Position numbers and translations under genes: made by a program
Assembly: GCF_003387155.1 (NCBI RefSeq)
Contig: NZ_QUMT01000001.1
Coordinates: 1,739,858 to 1,803,857, forward strand
Origin: Roseateles depolymerans
GTDB taxonomy: Bacteria > Pseudomonadota > Gammaproteobacteria > Burkholderiales > Burkholderiaceae_C
DNA length: 64,000 nucleotides
Direction of reading: 5' to 3'
Part shown: positions 35,577 through 44,739 of the stretch, piece by piece
Numbering within the stretch: position 1 is the first letter of the stretch
Layout: every line of letters begins with the position of its first letter
Notes under the pieces: model-generated
What the model was told of the DNA's origin: nothing
Seen by the model: the letters and a program-made list of their open reading frames with translations, nothing else
Database searches by the model: none

Positions 35577-36767
35577 TCAACGCTTGAGCAAGGCCTCGGC
35601 GGGGCGCGTTGGCAGGTCGGACAGGTCCACCACCCGCACCGGCCGGCTCAGCAGCGTGAGCGCCCCAGCCGCCAGCAACAGCCCGAAGGCGAGCAGGGCG
35701 GTGGCCGTGCCATACCGGTCGGCCAGCAGCCCGGTGAAGATCACCGGCAGGCTGAAGCCCACGTAGGCCATCAGGAAGTAGGCGGCGCTGGCGCGGGTGG
35801 TCTGGTCCCCGGCGGCTTCCGCCGTCCCGGCCAGCCCGCCCAGGTACACAAAGCCATAGCAGGCGCTGCTGGCCGCCAGCGCCCCCAGCAGCACCGCCAC
35901 CAGCGTGCCCGACCAGGCCCCCCAGGCCAGCAGTGCATAGGCCGGCACCAGCACCATCAGGCCGATGCGGACCGCGTGACGCGGCTCCTGGCGCCGGGCC
36001 ATCGGCTGGAACAGCAGGCCGCAGCTGATGGCCAGCATCGTCGCCAGCCCCGAGTAGCGCGACAAGCCATGCGGCGCCAGCACCGAGGGCAGGATGGAAA
36101 TCACCAGCCCGGTGGTCGCCCAGCACAGCAGGATGGCCGCGCCGAACCACAGCCCCTCCACGGTGAAGTACGGCAGCCGCAGCATCGGCGCCTTCGGCCC
36201 GCTGCGGGGCGCCGTCTCCGGCAGCCGCCACACCAGCGCTGCACACACCGCCACGGCGGCCAGGTGCAGCGCAAAACTCGGCGGGGTGAGCGAATCCTGC
36301 ACCATCAGGCACAGGCTGGTCAGCACTGGCCCGAGACCGAATCCGATGGAGGTGCTGGCGGTCACCCAGTTGGCCGCGCGGGAGGCGCGTGCCGAGCCGA
36401 AGAGCTCCAGCATGTAGGCCGTTGCGGTCGCCGACATCAGGGCCGTCCCGGTGCCCAGCACCAGCCGAGCTACCGCCAGGGTGGCGACATGCGGATGCAG
36501 CAGCATCAGCAGCGTGCCAGTGGCCGACAGGGCCAGTGCCAGCAGCATCACCCGCCGGCGCCCGATCCGGTCGGACAGGCCGCCCAGCGCCAGCAGCACC
36601 GGCAGCACGCCGGCCACGTAGAACGAGAAGGCGATGGTGGTGGCCATGACGCCGACGCCGTCCGCGCGTGCATAAGCGGCATACAGCGGCGCCTGCAGGT
36701 TGACGCCGGTGGTCATGACGCACAGCGCGGCGGCCAGCCAAAACGGGTGGGGGGTTCTCTGATGCAT
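35577..36767 (-). CDS. MFS transporter, candidate cycloserine exporter
   Basis: A 396-residue, 12-helix drug:proton antiporter-like MFS protein (HPFWLAAALCVMTTGVNLQAPLYAAY at helix 1). Motif A is GGLSDRIGRRRV and a motif C-like segment near helix 5 is STSIGFGLGPVLTS. It converges on dcsG with only eight bases between stops and diverges from the MocR regulator gene. That placement suggests export of, or self-resistance to, the cluster product, a role given to the membrane protein DcsJ in S. lavendulae; homology to DcsJ is not claimed. ATG 36767 (MHQRTPHPFW) is chosen over a longer unsupported extension. Confidence 0.8.
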   Translation of the reverse strand: MHQRTPHPFWLAAALCVMTTGVNLQAPLYAAYARADGVGVMATTIAFSFYVAGVLPVLLALGGLSDRIGRRRVMLLALALSATGTLLMLLHPHVATLAVARLVLGTGTALMSATATAYMLELFGSARASRAANWVTASTSIGFGLGPVLTSLCLMVQDSLTPPSFALHLAAVAVCAALVWRLPETAPRSGPKAPMLRLPYFTVEGLWFGAAILLCWATTGLVISILPSVLAPHGLSRYSGLATMLAISCGLLFQPMARRQEPRHAVRIGLMVLVPAYALLAWGAWSGTLVAVLLGALAASSACYGFVYLGGLAGTAEAAGDQTTRASAAYFLMAYVGFSLPVIFTGLLADRYGTATALLAFGLLLAAGALTLLSRPVRVVDLSDLPTRPAEALLKR

Positions 36768-36827
36768 GGACGCGAATGCTCCCTTGTGGGCCCCTGGGGC
36801 CTGCCTGCATTGCAGGATAGCCACGAC

Positions 36828-36879
36828 ATGGGTACAAACACAGGCACAGTTCCCTTGATCCTGTACCCTCCGTACCCAT
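36828..36879. promoter_or_regulatory. GTACCC half-sites, candidate MocR operator
   Basis: The divergent intergenic region holds ATGGGTAC (36828-36835) facing two direct copies of GTACCC (36863-36868 and 36872-36877, the second in GTACCCAT). The outer arms ATGGGTAC and GTACCCAT form an exact 8-bp inverted repeat, and the two right-hand copies are spaced nine bases apart. MocR/GabR regulators typically bind such combined direct and inverted sites in their own divergent promoters. Confidence 0.6.
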
Positions 36880-36915
36880 CCGTTTAAGAAACAGTGTCCG
36901 CGACCGACCCCCACC

Positions 36916-38307
36916 ATGAATCTTCAGATCCAACGTGACTCCGACATCCCGCTGGCCGACCAGGTGGAGCAAGGCTTGCAGGCCCATATCGGCCGCCGGG
37001 TGTACGCACCGGGCGCCCGTCTGCCGTCCATCCGGAGCCTGGCCACCCACCTGGGCGTGAGCCGCAACACGGTCATCGAGGCCTATGACCGGCTGGTCAC
37101 CCGCGGCCTGGCGCGCTCCCAGCCCGGATCGGGCTACTACGTCGAGGACGGCGCCATGCGCTTCCCGTCGGCGGGCATGTCCAACCCGCGCGATGCGGAG
37201 AGCGTCACCGACGAGCTCTGGCATCTCTTCCGCGAGCAGAACGACACGGTCAAGCTGGGCTGCGGCTGGCTGCCTGACAGCTGGCGCGAGAGCGAGGACA
37301 TGGCCTACGCCATCCGCCAGACCGTGCGCCGGGACCGCAGCGGCCTGTTTGACTACGGCACGCCGCTGGGCAGCCCCAGCCTTCGCAAGGCGCTCAGCCG
37401 CCGGCTCTACAGCATGGACATCGAAGCCCCGGTCAACCAGTTCCTGCTGACCAGCGGCGCCAGCCAGGCCCTGGACCTGCTGGTGCGGCTGCTGCTGCGC
37501 CCGGGCGACACGGTGCTGGTGGAGACGCCGGGCTACTACAACCTCTTTGGGCTGCTCAAGCTGCAGGGCATCCGCATGCTGGGCGTGCCGCGCACCCCCA
37601 ACGGGCCGGATGTGGAGGCGCTGGAGCGATTGCTGGAGACGCATCAGCCCAAGCTGTTCTTCCTCAACGGTGTGTTCCAGAACCCGACCGGCAGCACCAT
37701 CTCGGTGGCGACGGCGCACCGCATCCTGCAACTGGCGGAGCGGCACGATTTCAACATCGTGGAAGACGACATCTATGCGGACTTCCAGACCAGCAGCACA
37801 CCGCGCCTGGCCGCGCTGGACCAGCTCAACCGCGTCATCTACATCGGCAGTTTTTCAAAGAGCCTGTCGTGCTCGCTGCGGGTGGGCTTCGTGGCGGCGG
37901 CGCCGGCGCTCATCAAGCGGCTGGTCGATCTGAAGATGCTGACCAGCATCACCTCCTCACGCTTTGCGGAGGAGGTGCTGGCCGTGATGCTGGAGAACGG
38001 CAGCTACCGCAAGTTGGTGGAGCGGCTGCGGCGCCGGCTGGACCGTCAGCTGGCGCAGGCCAGCCGTGTGCTGACGACGGCCGGCTGGCAGCTGTTCTGC
38101 CGGCCCAGCGGCGGCATGTTCCTGTGGGCGCGCTGGCCCGGCGTGGACGACGCGACCGAGCTGGTCACCAGGGCGGCCGCACGCGGCGTGAGCTTCTCAA
38201 ACGGCTCGGTGTTCACGCCGGACCTGGCGGTGTGCCCGTGGCTGCGAATCAACGTCAGCTACATCGATGATCCGCGGGCCATGGCGTTTCTGACCAAGCC
38301 GATGTGA
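36916..38307 (+). CDS. MocR/GabR-type transcriptional regulator with PLP aminotransferase-like domain
   Basis: A 463-residue chimeric regulator. The GntR-type winged helix (residues about 8-78: LPSIRSLATHLGVSRNTVIEAYDRLV) is joined to a fold-type I aminotransferase-like domain. The PLP lysine is Lys315 (GSFSKSL); VEDDIYAD supplies the pyridine-binding Asp, GASQALDLL the phosphate loop, and the C-terminal Arg is in PWLRINVSY. Such proteins sense ligands that react with PLP. Cycloserine is a classic PLP-reactive inhibitor, so direct product sensing is attractive but inferred. It is divergent from the MFS exporter gene. Confidence 0.9.
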   Translation: MNLQIQRDSDIPLADQVEQGLQAHIGRRVYAPGARLPSIRSLATHLGVSRNTVIEAYDRLVTRGLARSQPGSGYYVEDGAMRFPSAGMSNPRDAESVTDELWHLFREQNDTVKLGCGWLPDSWRESEDMAYAIRQTVRRDRSGLFDYGTPLGSPSLRKALSRRLYSMDIEAPVNQFLLTSGASQALDLLVRLLLRPGDTVLVETPGYYNLFGLLKLQGIRMLGVPRTPNGPDVEALERLLETHQPKLFFLNGVFQNPTGSTISVATAHRILQLAERHDFNIVEDDIYADFQTSSTPRLAALDQLNRVIYIGSFSKSLSCSLRVGFVAAAPALIKRLVDLKMLTSITSSRFAEEVLAVMLENGSYRKLVERLRRRLDRQLAQASRVLTTAGWQLFCRPSGGMFLWARWPGVDDATELVTRAAARGVSFSNGSVFTPDLAVCPWLRINVSYIDDPRAMAFLTKPM

Positions 38308-38347
38308 TCAAGCCGATGTGACCAAGCCTCTGTGATGGGGCAGGGCC

Positions 38348-41218
38348 TCAGAACCGGTAGCTGCCGCTCAGGTAAAAGAATCGCCCGCGCGGATCGGTAT
38401 AGCTCGGGTCGTAGCCCGAGATGAAGAAGTAGGCCTGGTTGGAGAACGGCGGCGCGGTGTCGAAGAGGTTCTTGATGCCCGCCCGCAGGGACAGCGCCTT
38501 GGTCGCGTCCCAGCCGCCGGACAGGTCCCACAGCGAATAGGCCTTCACCTTGTTCTTGGCCACCACCGTGCCGGTGTCGGTGTCGATGGCGGAGTTCTGG
38601 TCGGTGTAGCCGCTGTAGAAGGTGTTGGCCAGGTTCAGGCTCCAGTCGCCGCGCGACCAGTCCAGGTTCAGCCGGTGGCGCCAGCGCTGCACCACGCCAT
38701 CGGTGACGAAGCGGCCCAGGTTGCTGATGTAGGGGTCGCCGTCGCCGGTCTGGCGCTTGGAGGTGAGCGTCCAGGTGCCCACCAGCTTGGCCGAGAAACG
38801 GCCCCACTCGTTCGCATTCGAGCGCAGCTGCAGGGTCAGGTCCAGGCCCGAGGCCTTCTCGCGTCCGCGGTTTTCCTTGCGCAGCTCGATGAAGCAGATG
38901 CTGGTGTCGGTGGCGTCGTAGTCGCAGCCGGGCAGGCCTTCGTCCTCGCTGTAGCGGTGCACCAGCGGTTCGTACTTGTCCAGGTTGGACAGGATCACGT
39001 CGTCGCCGATGGTGCTGATGAGGTTGCGCTTCTGGATGTTCCAGTAGTCCACGCCCACGCTGAGGAAGGGCGAGGGGTCGGTCAGCACCCCGATGCTGAA
39101 CTGGCGGGACTTCTCTGGCTTGAGCTTGGCATTGGAGTAGGTGCGTGTTTCCCAGGAGTCCGCGCAGAAGCTCAGGTCGTTGTCGTTCTCGGCCATGCAC
39201 ACCGGGTCCGGCAGGATGGAGGAGAAGGTGACCTTGGTGGGGCGGTACAGCTCGTCCATCGACGGGGCGCGGAAGCCGGTGCCGGCGGAGGCGCGCAGCG
39301 TCAGGTCCGGCATCGGTGTCCAGCGCAGGCCGACCTTGGGATTGGTCGTCGCGCCGATGCGCTGATAGCGGTCATGGCGGATGGAGAACTGCGCCTCCCA
39401 GCCCTTGGCAAACGGCGCCAGCAGCTCGCCGTAGGCGGCCCAGACCTTGCGGGAGTTGTTGGTGAACTGCGCGTCGCCGGGCGAGCCATCACCCAGGATG
39501 TTGTCGGAGATCAGCAGGTCGCTGGCGGCGGAGCTGGAGCGCTCGCGGCGGAACTCGCCCCCCACGGCCACGGCCAGGTCGCCGCCCTCCAGCCGGGTCA
39601 GCGAGCGCGTGATCTTCGCGTCGAGCGAATCCATCACGCCGCGGGCGCGTCGCACCTCTTCATTGATGTTGAGGGACTTCAGCAGCGCCAGGCCTTCCGC
39701 GCTGGAGGGGCCGAAGGGATTCAGCAGACCGTCCGCATAGGCCTGCAGGGTCTGGTCTTCCGGGAAGTAGCCTCGCACGTCCCGATCGGACACGCGGTTG
39801 ACGCTGTGGTTGTAGCCCCAGTCGTAATCCCAGCCACCGACGCTGCCATTCATGCCAACGACCACCCGGCTGCCGGTGCTGGTGAGCTGGCTGGCGCGGT
39901 TGCCGCCTTCGATCATGCGGGTGCGGACCTCGATGGAGCGGTCATCCGGCAGGGCGTCGCCCAGGCCGGTGGCGTCCAGCGCCGGGATCTTGGACACATC
40001 CAGCTCGGCATTGATGCGATTGCTGGTGCCGACGTACCAACTGCGGGCGCGGCTGTAGGCGTATTCAACAAACGCCTGGTGGTTGTCGTTGATCTTGACG
40101 ACGCCGCGGCCCAGGAAGCCTGTTTTTTCCGTCTTGGGATAGAGCTCCAGGTCCCGCATGTAGTCGTAGGTGCAGGCGTCTTCGCCACCAATGCCATTGG
40201 GCAGATACAGCGTGTGGGGCGGCTGGCAGTTGGGCGCACTCAGGTTGATGGTGCGGTTGACGATGGGCTTGCCGTTGATGGTGAAGTTCACCGACTGCAG
40301 GTAGTCCCGCTGGTCGCTGGTGAGGCGGATGTTGCCGGGGTAGGTCACGCCGGAGAGCAGGTGGGGCAGCCGCTCGGGAATCTTCAGGTCGGCAATGAAG
40401 TCGCGCTGCGAGGTGCGCAGGGCGTCGGTGCGCTGGAAGTCCAGCACGCCGAAGAGGTTGAAGCCGTCGCGGGCGACGTCGCCATAACCGGCGGAGACGG
40501 TGCCGGTGCGCTTGCCCGCGCCGCCTTCTCCGGAGAAGCCGCCGTACGCGTCCAGCTGCACGCCCTGGAAGTCCTTGCGGGTGATGAAGTTGACGACGCC
40601 GCCAATGGCGTCGGTGCCGTAGAGGGCGGACGCACCGTCCAGCAGCACCTCCACCCGTTCAATGGCGGCGGCCGGGATGTTGTTGAGGTCCACGCCCTGG
40701 TCGTCACCCGGGGAGGCGAAGTTGGCCATGCGGCGGCCGTTGAGCAGGACCAGGGTGGAGGAGGTGCCCAGGCCGCGCAGGTTGGCCGAGTTCAGGCCCA
40801 TCTGGTCCTTGACGCCGCCGGTGCCGATGCTCACGCCGTCGGTCAGGCCCTTGCTGGCGGCGGAGACGGTGGCCAGCAGTTCGGCGGCGGTGGTCACGCC
40901 GGCCTTGGTGATGTCCTGGCGGGTGATGACCTGCACCGGCAGGGCGCCTTCATCCGCCAGCCGCTTGATGGCCGAGCCGGTCACTTCCACCCGCTCGAGC
41001 TTGCGAGGGGCGGGGTCGCCTTCGGCCGAGGCGCCGGTGGTTTGGGCCAGGACGGTCAATGGCGACAGCAGGGTGAGGCTGACCGTGAGGCCCAGCGCGG
41101 CGGCCAGGCCGTGGGGGCGGGGACCGCGGGCGTTTCGTGGGTGGGAGGGGGCGGCCATCGTGGCCACCGCGTTGCATGCGCCCGAAAGAGGCTCCGGGCG
41201 CGCGAAAATCCTGTTCAT
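38348..41218 (-). CDS. TonB-dependent outer membrane receptor
   Basis: A 956-residue TonB-dependent receptor. An Ala/Leu-rich export signal (GLAAALGLTVSLTLLSPLTVLAQ) follows an unusually long N-terminus; a start at the Met of MAAPSHPRN is possible. The plug has VEVTGSAIKR, LPVQVITRQDI, LRGLGTSSTLVLLNGRRM and IERVEVLLDGASALYGTDAIGGVVNFITRK (quoted in part: DGASALYGTDAIGGVVN). The barrel includes RASAGTGFRAPSMDELY and ends FFYLSGSYRF with terminal Phe. The sequence style is of the general, substrate-undefined type common in Xanthomonas and Caulobacter rather than a clear siderophore receptor. It faces the MocR gene tail to tail; a link to the cluster is not shown. Confidence 0.92.
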   Translation of the reverse strand: MNRIFARPEPLSGACNAVATMAAPSHPRNARGPRPHGLAAALGLTVSLTLLSPLTVLAQTTGASAEGDPAPRKLERVEVTGSAIKRLADEGALPVQVITRQDITKAGVTTAAELLATVSAASKGLTDGVSIGTGGVKDQMGLNSANLRGLGTSSTLVLLNGRRMANFASPGDDQGVDLNNIPAAAIERVEVLLDGASALYGTDAIGGVVNFITRKDFQGVQLDAYGGFSGEGGAGKRTGTVSAGYGDVARDGFNLFGVLDFQRTDALRTSQRDFIADLKIPERLPHLLSGVTYPGNIRLTSDQRDYLQSVNFTINGKPIVNRTINLSAPNCQPPHTLYLPNGIGGEDACTYDYMRDLELYPKTEKTGFLGRGVVKINDNHQAFVEYAYSRARSWYVGTSNRINAELDVSKIPALDATGLGDALPDDRSIEVRTRMIEGGNRASQLTSTGSRVVVGMNGSVGGWDYDWGYNHSVNRVSDRDVRGYFPEDQTLQAYADGLLNPFGPSSAEGLALLKSLNINEEVRRARGVMDSLDAKITRSLTRLEGGDLAVAVGGEFRRERSSSAASDLLISDNILGDGSPGDAQFTNNSRKVWAAYGELLAPFAKGWEAQFSIRHDRYQRIGATTNPKVGLRWTPMPDLTLRASAGTGFRAPSMDELYRPTKVTFSSILPDPVCMAENDNDLSFCADSWETRTYSNAKLKPEKSRQFSIGVLTDPSPFLSVGVDYWNIQKRNLISTIGDDVILSNLDKYEPLVHRYSEDEGLPGCDYDATDTSICFIELRKENRGREKASGLDLTLQLRSNANEWGRFSAKLVGTWTLTSKRQTGDGDPYISNLGRFVTDGVVQRWRHRLNLDWSRGDWSLNLANTFYSGYTDQNSAIDTDTGTVVAKNKVKAYSLWDLSGGWDATKALSLRAGIKNLFDTAPPFSNQAYFFISGYDPSYTDPRGRFFYLSGSYRF

Positions 41219-41353
41219 GTCATCTATCCCTGCAAGGCCAATAAGGCATTGGACTCAGTCTAGAAAGCTGTGTCGCCCCAGCAAAGTGGGAGACATACGG
41301 GGGAAGTCGCGCAGAAACAACTGGTGGTCGTTTATTGACGAAAGGGAGGGGGA

Positions 41354-41737
41354 ATGACGTTGACGGAAGCGGGATCGCGCGCCGACGCGATCCGGGAGGC
41401 GCAGGTCGCCATTGCGTGCCTGTTCCTGGATACCGAGCTGGACAAGGCGGATCTCTCGGCCCTGGCCCGGGTGCTCAAGGGGACAGGGCTGCCGCCGTCG
41501 GAGCTGCAGCGGATCTACGAGACGCAGGTGGCGCCTGCGTGCTGGCGCAATCTATGGCGGCTGCCCGGTGGGGTGTGGGGCGGGTTTGATGACGCGTGGC
41601 TGATGGATGCCATTCAGCGGCACGGGCTGCCTGCGGGGGCGCGCAAAAGCCTGTTTCAGCGACTGCGCATCCGCCTTTGGACCGCCGGGACGCGGCAGGA
41701 ATGGGCGCGGGTGTTGCAGCTGTGTTCGGCGGCATGA
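41354..41737 (+). CDS. DUF7079-like small protein
   Basis: A 127-residue soluble protein with AIACLFLDTELDKADLSALARVLKGTG, YETQVAPACWRNLW, GGVWGGFDDAWL and a basic helical C-terminus. The LDTELD...V.P.C..N......W.GFD..WL pattern resembles DUF7079 as I recall it. Function is unknown. It is transcribed away from the TonB receptor gene and converges with the large regulator gene. Confidence 0.65.
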   Translation: MTLTEAGSRADAIREAQVAIACLFLDTELDKADLSALARVLKGTGLPPSELQRIYETQVAPACWRNLWRLPGGVWGGFDDAWLMDAIQRHGLPAGARKSLFQRLRIRLWTAGTRQEWARVLQLCSAA

Positions 41738-41773
41738 AGGGGCGAAAGAGGGTCAGCGCCGCGCAAGGGTGGT

Positions 41774-44587
41774 TCAGCGGGCGTGCGTTTCGCTGTCCTG
41801 CCATCGCCGTAGTTGCGCAATGGAACCCGTGATCCGGCGCTCCCAGGCGCGTGCGCCTTGGCGAGTCGCCATCTCCAGCGCCTTGGACAGGAGTCGGTCG
41901 GCTTCCCTGACCGGGTCTGTGTCCAACGCCAGGGCGGCTGCAGGGCATGCGGCAGAGCGAGCAGCAGGCCCAGAGGCTTCGTGCGCACGCTGAAGCAGTT
42001 TGTCCGCCTTGACGCGCAGCAGTTCCGCCGTGCACCAGGTCTCGGGACCGGTTTCGACCGTGGCAAGGACCGCCTCGGTCGCCAGGCTGGGACACAGGGT
42101 GGCCAGCACGTCGGCCCGGCTGCCGGTTTGTTCGCACAGTGCCAACCATTCCGGCGCCGAGGTGGGGTCCTTGACGCTTTCGCACCAGTGCAGCGCGAGT
42201 TCAAAGAGCTTGGCCCAGTCGTTCCAGAAGTGAAACGAGTGGCGCTGCGCGAAGGAAGACAGTTGGGCGATGTTGGCTCGCGCCGTGGCCCAGTCCTCGG
42301 CGTAGAGGGCGATCGGACAGGCCGCCATCGTCAAGGCCTGGACGGTCGAGATGGCATGCCCAAAGGCCAGGCTGACCTCGACGGCCCGGCGGGCCACTTC
42401 CTGGGCCTGGGCGGTGTGCCCGGTGATCCAGAGCGAGCGGGCCAGGTGTGTGAGCGATGCAGTCTGATGCTCGATCTGGAGCTGGGAGTCGAGAAAGAAG
42501 TGAATGCCCTCGGGGGGCGACTCCGCCAGCGCGCGGGCGATGGCCAGGGATTCGTGCTGCCGCCCGACCTGGAACAAGGCAATGCCTCGCAGCCGCTGGC
42601 GCAACAGGTCGCACTGGGCATAGGACGCGGACTCGACGACCTCGTCGAAGGCCTGCGCAACGCTCAAGGTGTCTGCATAACGTCCCAGGATGTGGTGCCA
42701 ACCGAATTCCCCGTACAGGCTCAGCAGCTGGAATCGGGTGTTGCCCTCCGCCCTGGCAGCCGCGCCTGCGCGTCGATAGGCGTCCAGCGTCTCCGGCGTC
42801 GGCCCGGCGGCGGTGGTCTGACATTGCCCCAGGGTCAGGTACAGGGCCATCTCCAGGGCGCGTGCGTCGGGAAGACCGGCCACGTGCTGCAGCGCCTGCT
42901 GGAGGTAGGGCACGCATTCAGCGCTGCGGGACAGTTGCACCCAGATCACGCCGGTGGCGGCGGCCAGCCGGACGCCGGCTTCGGTGGTGGCGGGGTCATT
43001 GAAGGCCCAGAGCAGGGCGGCGCGAATGTCTTCAATCAGCGCGCCATGGACCACGTTCCATTGAATCGACGCCAGCCCGCCTGAATCCCGCGCAAAGGCG
43101 TCGAAGAGTTGCTGGCATGCGGCGACATGCCGCAGGGCCACCGCATGGCTCTCCCCGCTCTCGGCGAGCTTGTCGGCGGCGTAGGCGCGGGTGGTGTCCA
43201 GCAGCCGAAGCCCGACCGCGCCGCCGATGCTGTCGGTGACCAGCAGCGACTTGGCGATCAGCCCCTCCAGGCCATCGAAGACTTCGTCCGCACGCACAGG
43301 CGCAAAGGCACTGACCGTGGCAGCGGCCTCAAAGGTGAAGCGGCTGCGGAACACCGAGAGTCGCCTCAGGATGGCCCGTTCGCTGTCGGAGAGGGTGCGG
43401 TAACTCCAGTCCAGCGTCGCCTGCAGGGTATGGTGGCGCTGTGGCGACGTGCGGCGGCCCTGGCTCAGCAGCGACAGCCGCTCGTCCAGCAGCCCCAGCA
43501 GCCCACGCACCCCGAAGGTGCTGGTCCGCGCGGCGGCAATCTCCAGCGCCAGCGGATTGCCGTCCAGTTTTCGGCACAGCTGCACCAGCGCCGGCATGTC
43601 GTCCTGCGCCAGTGGCGGTCCACCGGCTGCTGCGGATCGCTCCATGAAAAGCGCGAGCGCCGAGTAGCGCGGGGCGGACGCCAGATCCGGCGTTGGCGTG
43701 TCCGGAAGGTCCAGCGGGGGCAGCCGAACCACCCATTCGCCGCGGATGCGCAGCGGTTCCCGGCTGGTCGCCAGCAGCAGGAGGCCGGGCGCCGCCGTCA
43801 GAAGGCGTTCGGCCAGCAGGGCCGCCGCTTCCACGACGCACTCGCAGCCATCGAGCACCATCAACATCCGGGTGGGGGCCAGGTAGGCCATCAGGCTGGC
43901 CGTTGGATCGTGGGCGGACACCCGCACCCCGAGGGCCTGCGCCAGGGTGCTGGGCAGCAGTTGGGGATCGCTGAGCGCGGTGAGATCGACGAATCGCACG
44001 CCATCCAGACCGCTGCCGGCCAGGCGCCGCGCCGCCTCCAGCCCCACCGTGGTCTTTCCGATGCCGCCTGGCCCCACGATGGTGACGAGTCGGCGCTGCG
44101 GAAAGCCATCCACCAGCGCCTGGATAACCGGTTCGCGCCCGATGGAGGAGGTGATGCGGATGGGCAGGTAGTCGTCCGCGCTGCTCTGGGGCGCGGGTTC
44201 AGCCCTGCCGCTTTCCCAGGACGGGGCCGGGCTGGATGACGAAGGCGCCATGCCCAGCAGGCGGTAGCCCTTGCCAGGCTGGTTCTCGATCCAGGGCGAG
44301 CCGTCGTCCTGGCGACCCAGGGTCTTGCGCAACCCGGCCATGTGGACCCGCAGGCTGCCCGGTTCGACCACTGCGTCCGGCCACAGACGCGCCATCAAGG
44401 CTTCGGTTGGCACCAACGCGCCCGAGGCCTGCGCCAGGGTCAGCAGCATCTCGAAGGCGCGGCCTCCCAACTTCACCGGGACACCGTCCCGCGTCAAGCT
44501 GCGGCTCTCCGCCACTAGGACAAAGGGACCGAAGCAGATCGGCTGGGTCCGCGACGGGGGGGCTGCTCGGCGTCGATCAGAGGTCAT
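41774..44587 (-). CDS. Winged-helix regulator with NB-ARC/STAND-like ATPase and helical repeats
   Basis: A 937-residue one-component regulator. Residues about 17-110 form an OmpR/PhoB-type winged helix (ICFGPFVLVAESRSLTRDGV, KLGGRAFEMLLTLAQ, WPDAVVEPGSLRVHMAGLRKTLG). Residues about 145-470 form a STAND/NB-ARC-type ATPase with Walker A GPGGIGKT (172-179), Walker B MLMVLDGCE and sensor LLATSREPLRIRGEWVVRLPPL (quoted in part: LLATSREPLRI). The remaining about 450 residues are a helical TPR-like array. Such proteins switch on ligand binding and ATP loading. It is divergent from a paralogue at 44740, with promoters in the short gap. Confidence 0.88.
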   Translation of the reverse strand: MTSDRRRAAPPSRTQPICFGPFVLVAESRSLTRDGVPVKLGGRAFEMLLTLAQASGALVPTEALMARLWPDAVVEPGSLRVHMAGLRKTLGRQDDGSPWIENQPGKGYRLLGMAPSSSSPAPSWESGRAEPAPQSSADDYLPIRITSSIGREPVIQALVDGFPQRRLVTIVGPGGIGKTTVGLEAARRLAGSGLDGVRFVDLTALSDPQLLPSTLAQALGVRVSAHDPTASLMAYLAPTRMLMVLDGCECVVEAAALLAERLLTAAPGLLLLATSREPLRIRGEWVVRLPPLDLPDTPTPDLASAPRYSALALFMERSAAAGGPPLAQDDMPALVQLCRKLDGNPLALEIAAARTSTFGVRGLLGLLDERLSLLSQGRRTSPQRHHTLQATLDWSYRTLSDSERAILRRLSVFRSRFTFEAAATVSAFAPVRADEVFDGLEGLIAKSLLVTDSIGGAVGLRLLDTTRAYAADKLAESGESHAVALRHVAACQQLFDAFARDSGGLASIQWNVVHGALIEDIRAALLWAFNDPATTEAGVRLAAATGVIWVQLSRSAECVPYLQQALQHVAGLPDARALEMALYLTLGQCQTTAAGPTPETLDAYRRAGAAARAEGNTRFQLLSLYGEFGWHHILGRYADTLSVAQAFDEVVESASYAQCDLLRQRLRGIALFQVGRQHESLAIARALAESPPEGIHFFLDSQLQIEHQTASLTHLARSLWITGHTAQAQEVARRAVEVSLAFGHAISTVQALTMAACPIALYAEDWATARANIAQLSSFAQRHSFHFWNDWAKLFELALHWCESVKDPTSAPEWLALCEQTGSRADVLATLCPSLATEAVLATVETGPETWCTAELLRVKADKLLQRAHEASGPAARSAACPAAALALDTDPVREADRLLSKALEMATRQGARAWERRITGSIAQLRRWQDSETHAR

Positions 44588-44739
44588 GAGAGCTGGTTGA
44601 TGTTTGAGTATTCAGCCGTCGCGCTGAAAAAAACCACCAGCCTCAGCAGTTCATGAAGACGTGGGCCGTGCTGTGTATGCTGCTTGCGATGCTACCATCC
44701 GCCGCCGTTCCGGACGGAGGCGGCAGGGGGAAGTCCGAC

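Larger units (their letters stand above)
29376..38307. other. Cycloserine-type biosynthetic gene cluster
   Basis: Five homologues of Streptomyces lavendulae D-cycloserine enzymes occur in the same order: DcsA, DcsB, DcsD, DcsE, DcsG. With them are an inserted short-chain dehydrogenase gene, an MFS transporter and a MocR-type regulator. The predicted route is Arg to N-omega-hydroxy-Arg (DcsA), then hydroxyurea plus ornithine (DcsB). Ser goes to O-acetyl-Ser (DcsE), then O-ureido-Ser with hydroxyurea (DcsD), then ATP-dependent cyclisation (DcsG). The racemase DcsC and a dedicated D-Ala-D-Ala ligase are not present in the window. Cluster limits are inferred from gene content. Confidence 0.85.

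Noticed and set aside
34639-37746. 1035-codon leftward frame across dcsG, the MFS gene and mocR
   Set aside because: It spans three well-supported genes on both strands and has no domain of its own.
38675-41263. 862-codon rightward frame opposite the TonB receptor
   Set aside because: The receptor frame has plug and barrel motifs and a terminal Phe; the opposite frame is Ala/Val/Gly-rich with no recognisable domain.
44653-44739. Signal peptide at the N-terminus of the second large regulator
   Set aside because: It arises only if ATG 44653 is used; a winged-helix DNA-binding protein should be cytosolic, ATG 44653 has no ribosome site, and GTG 44740 gives the expected domain start.
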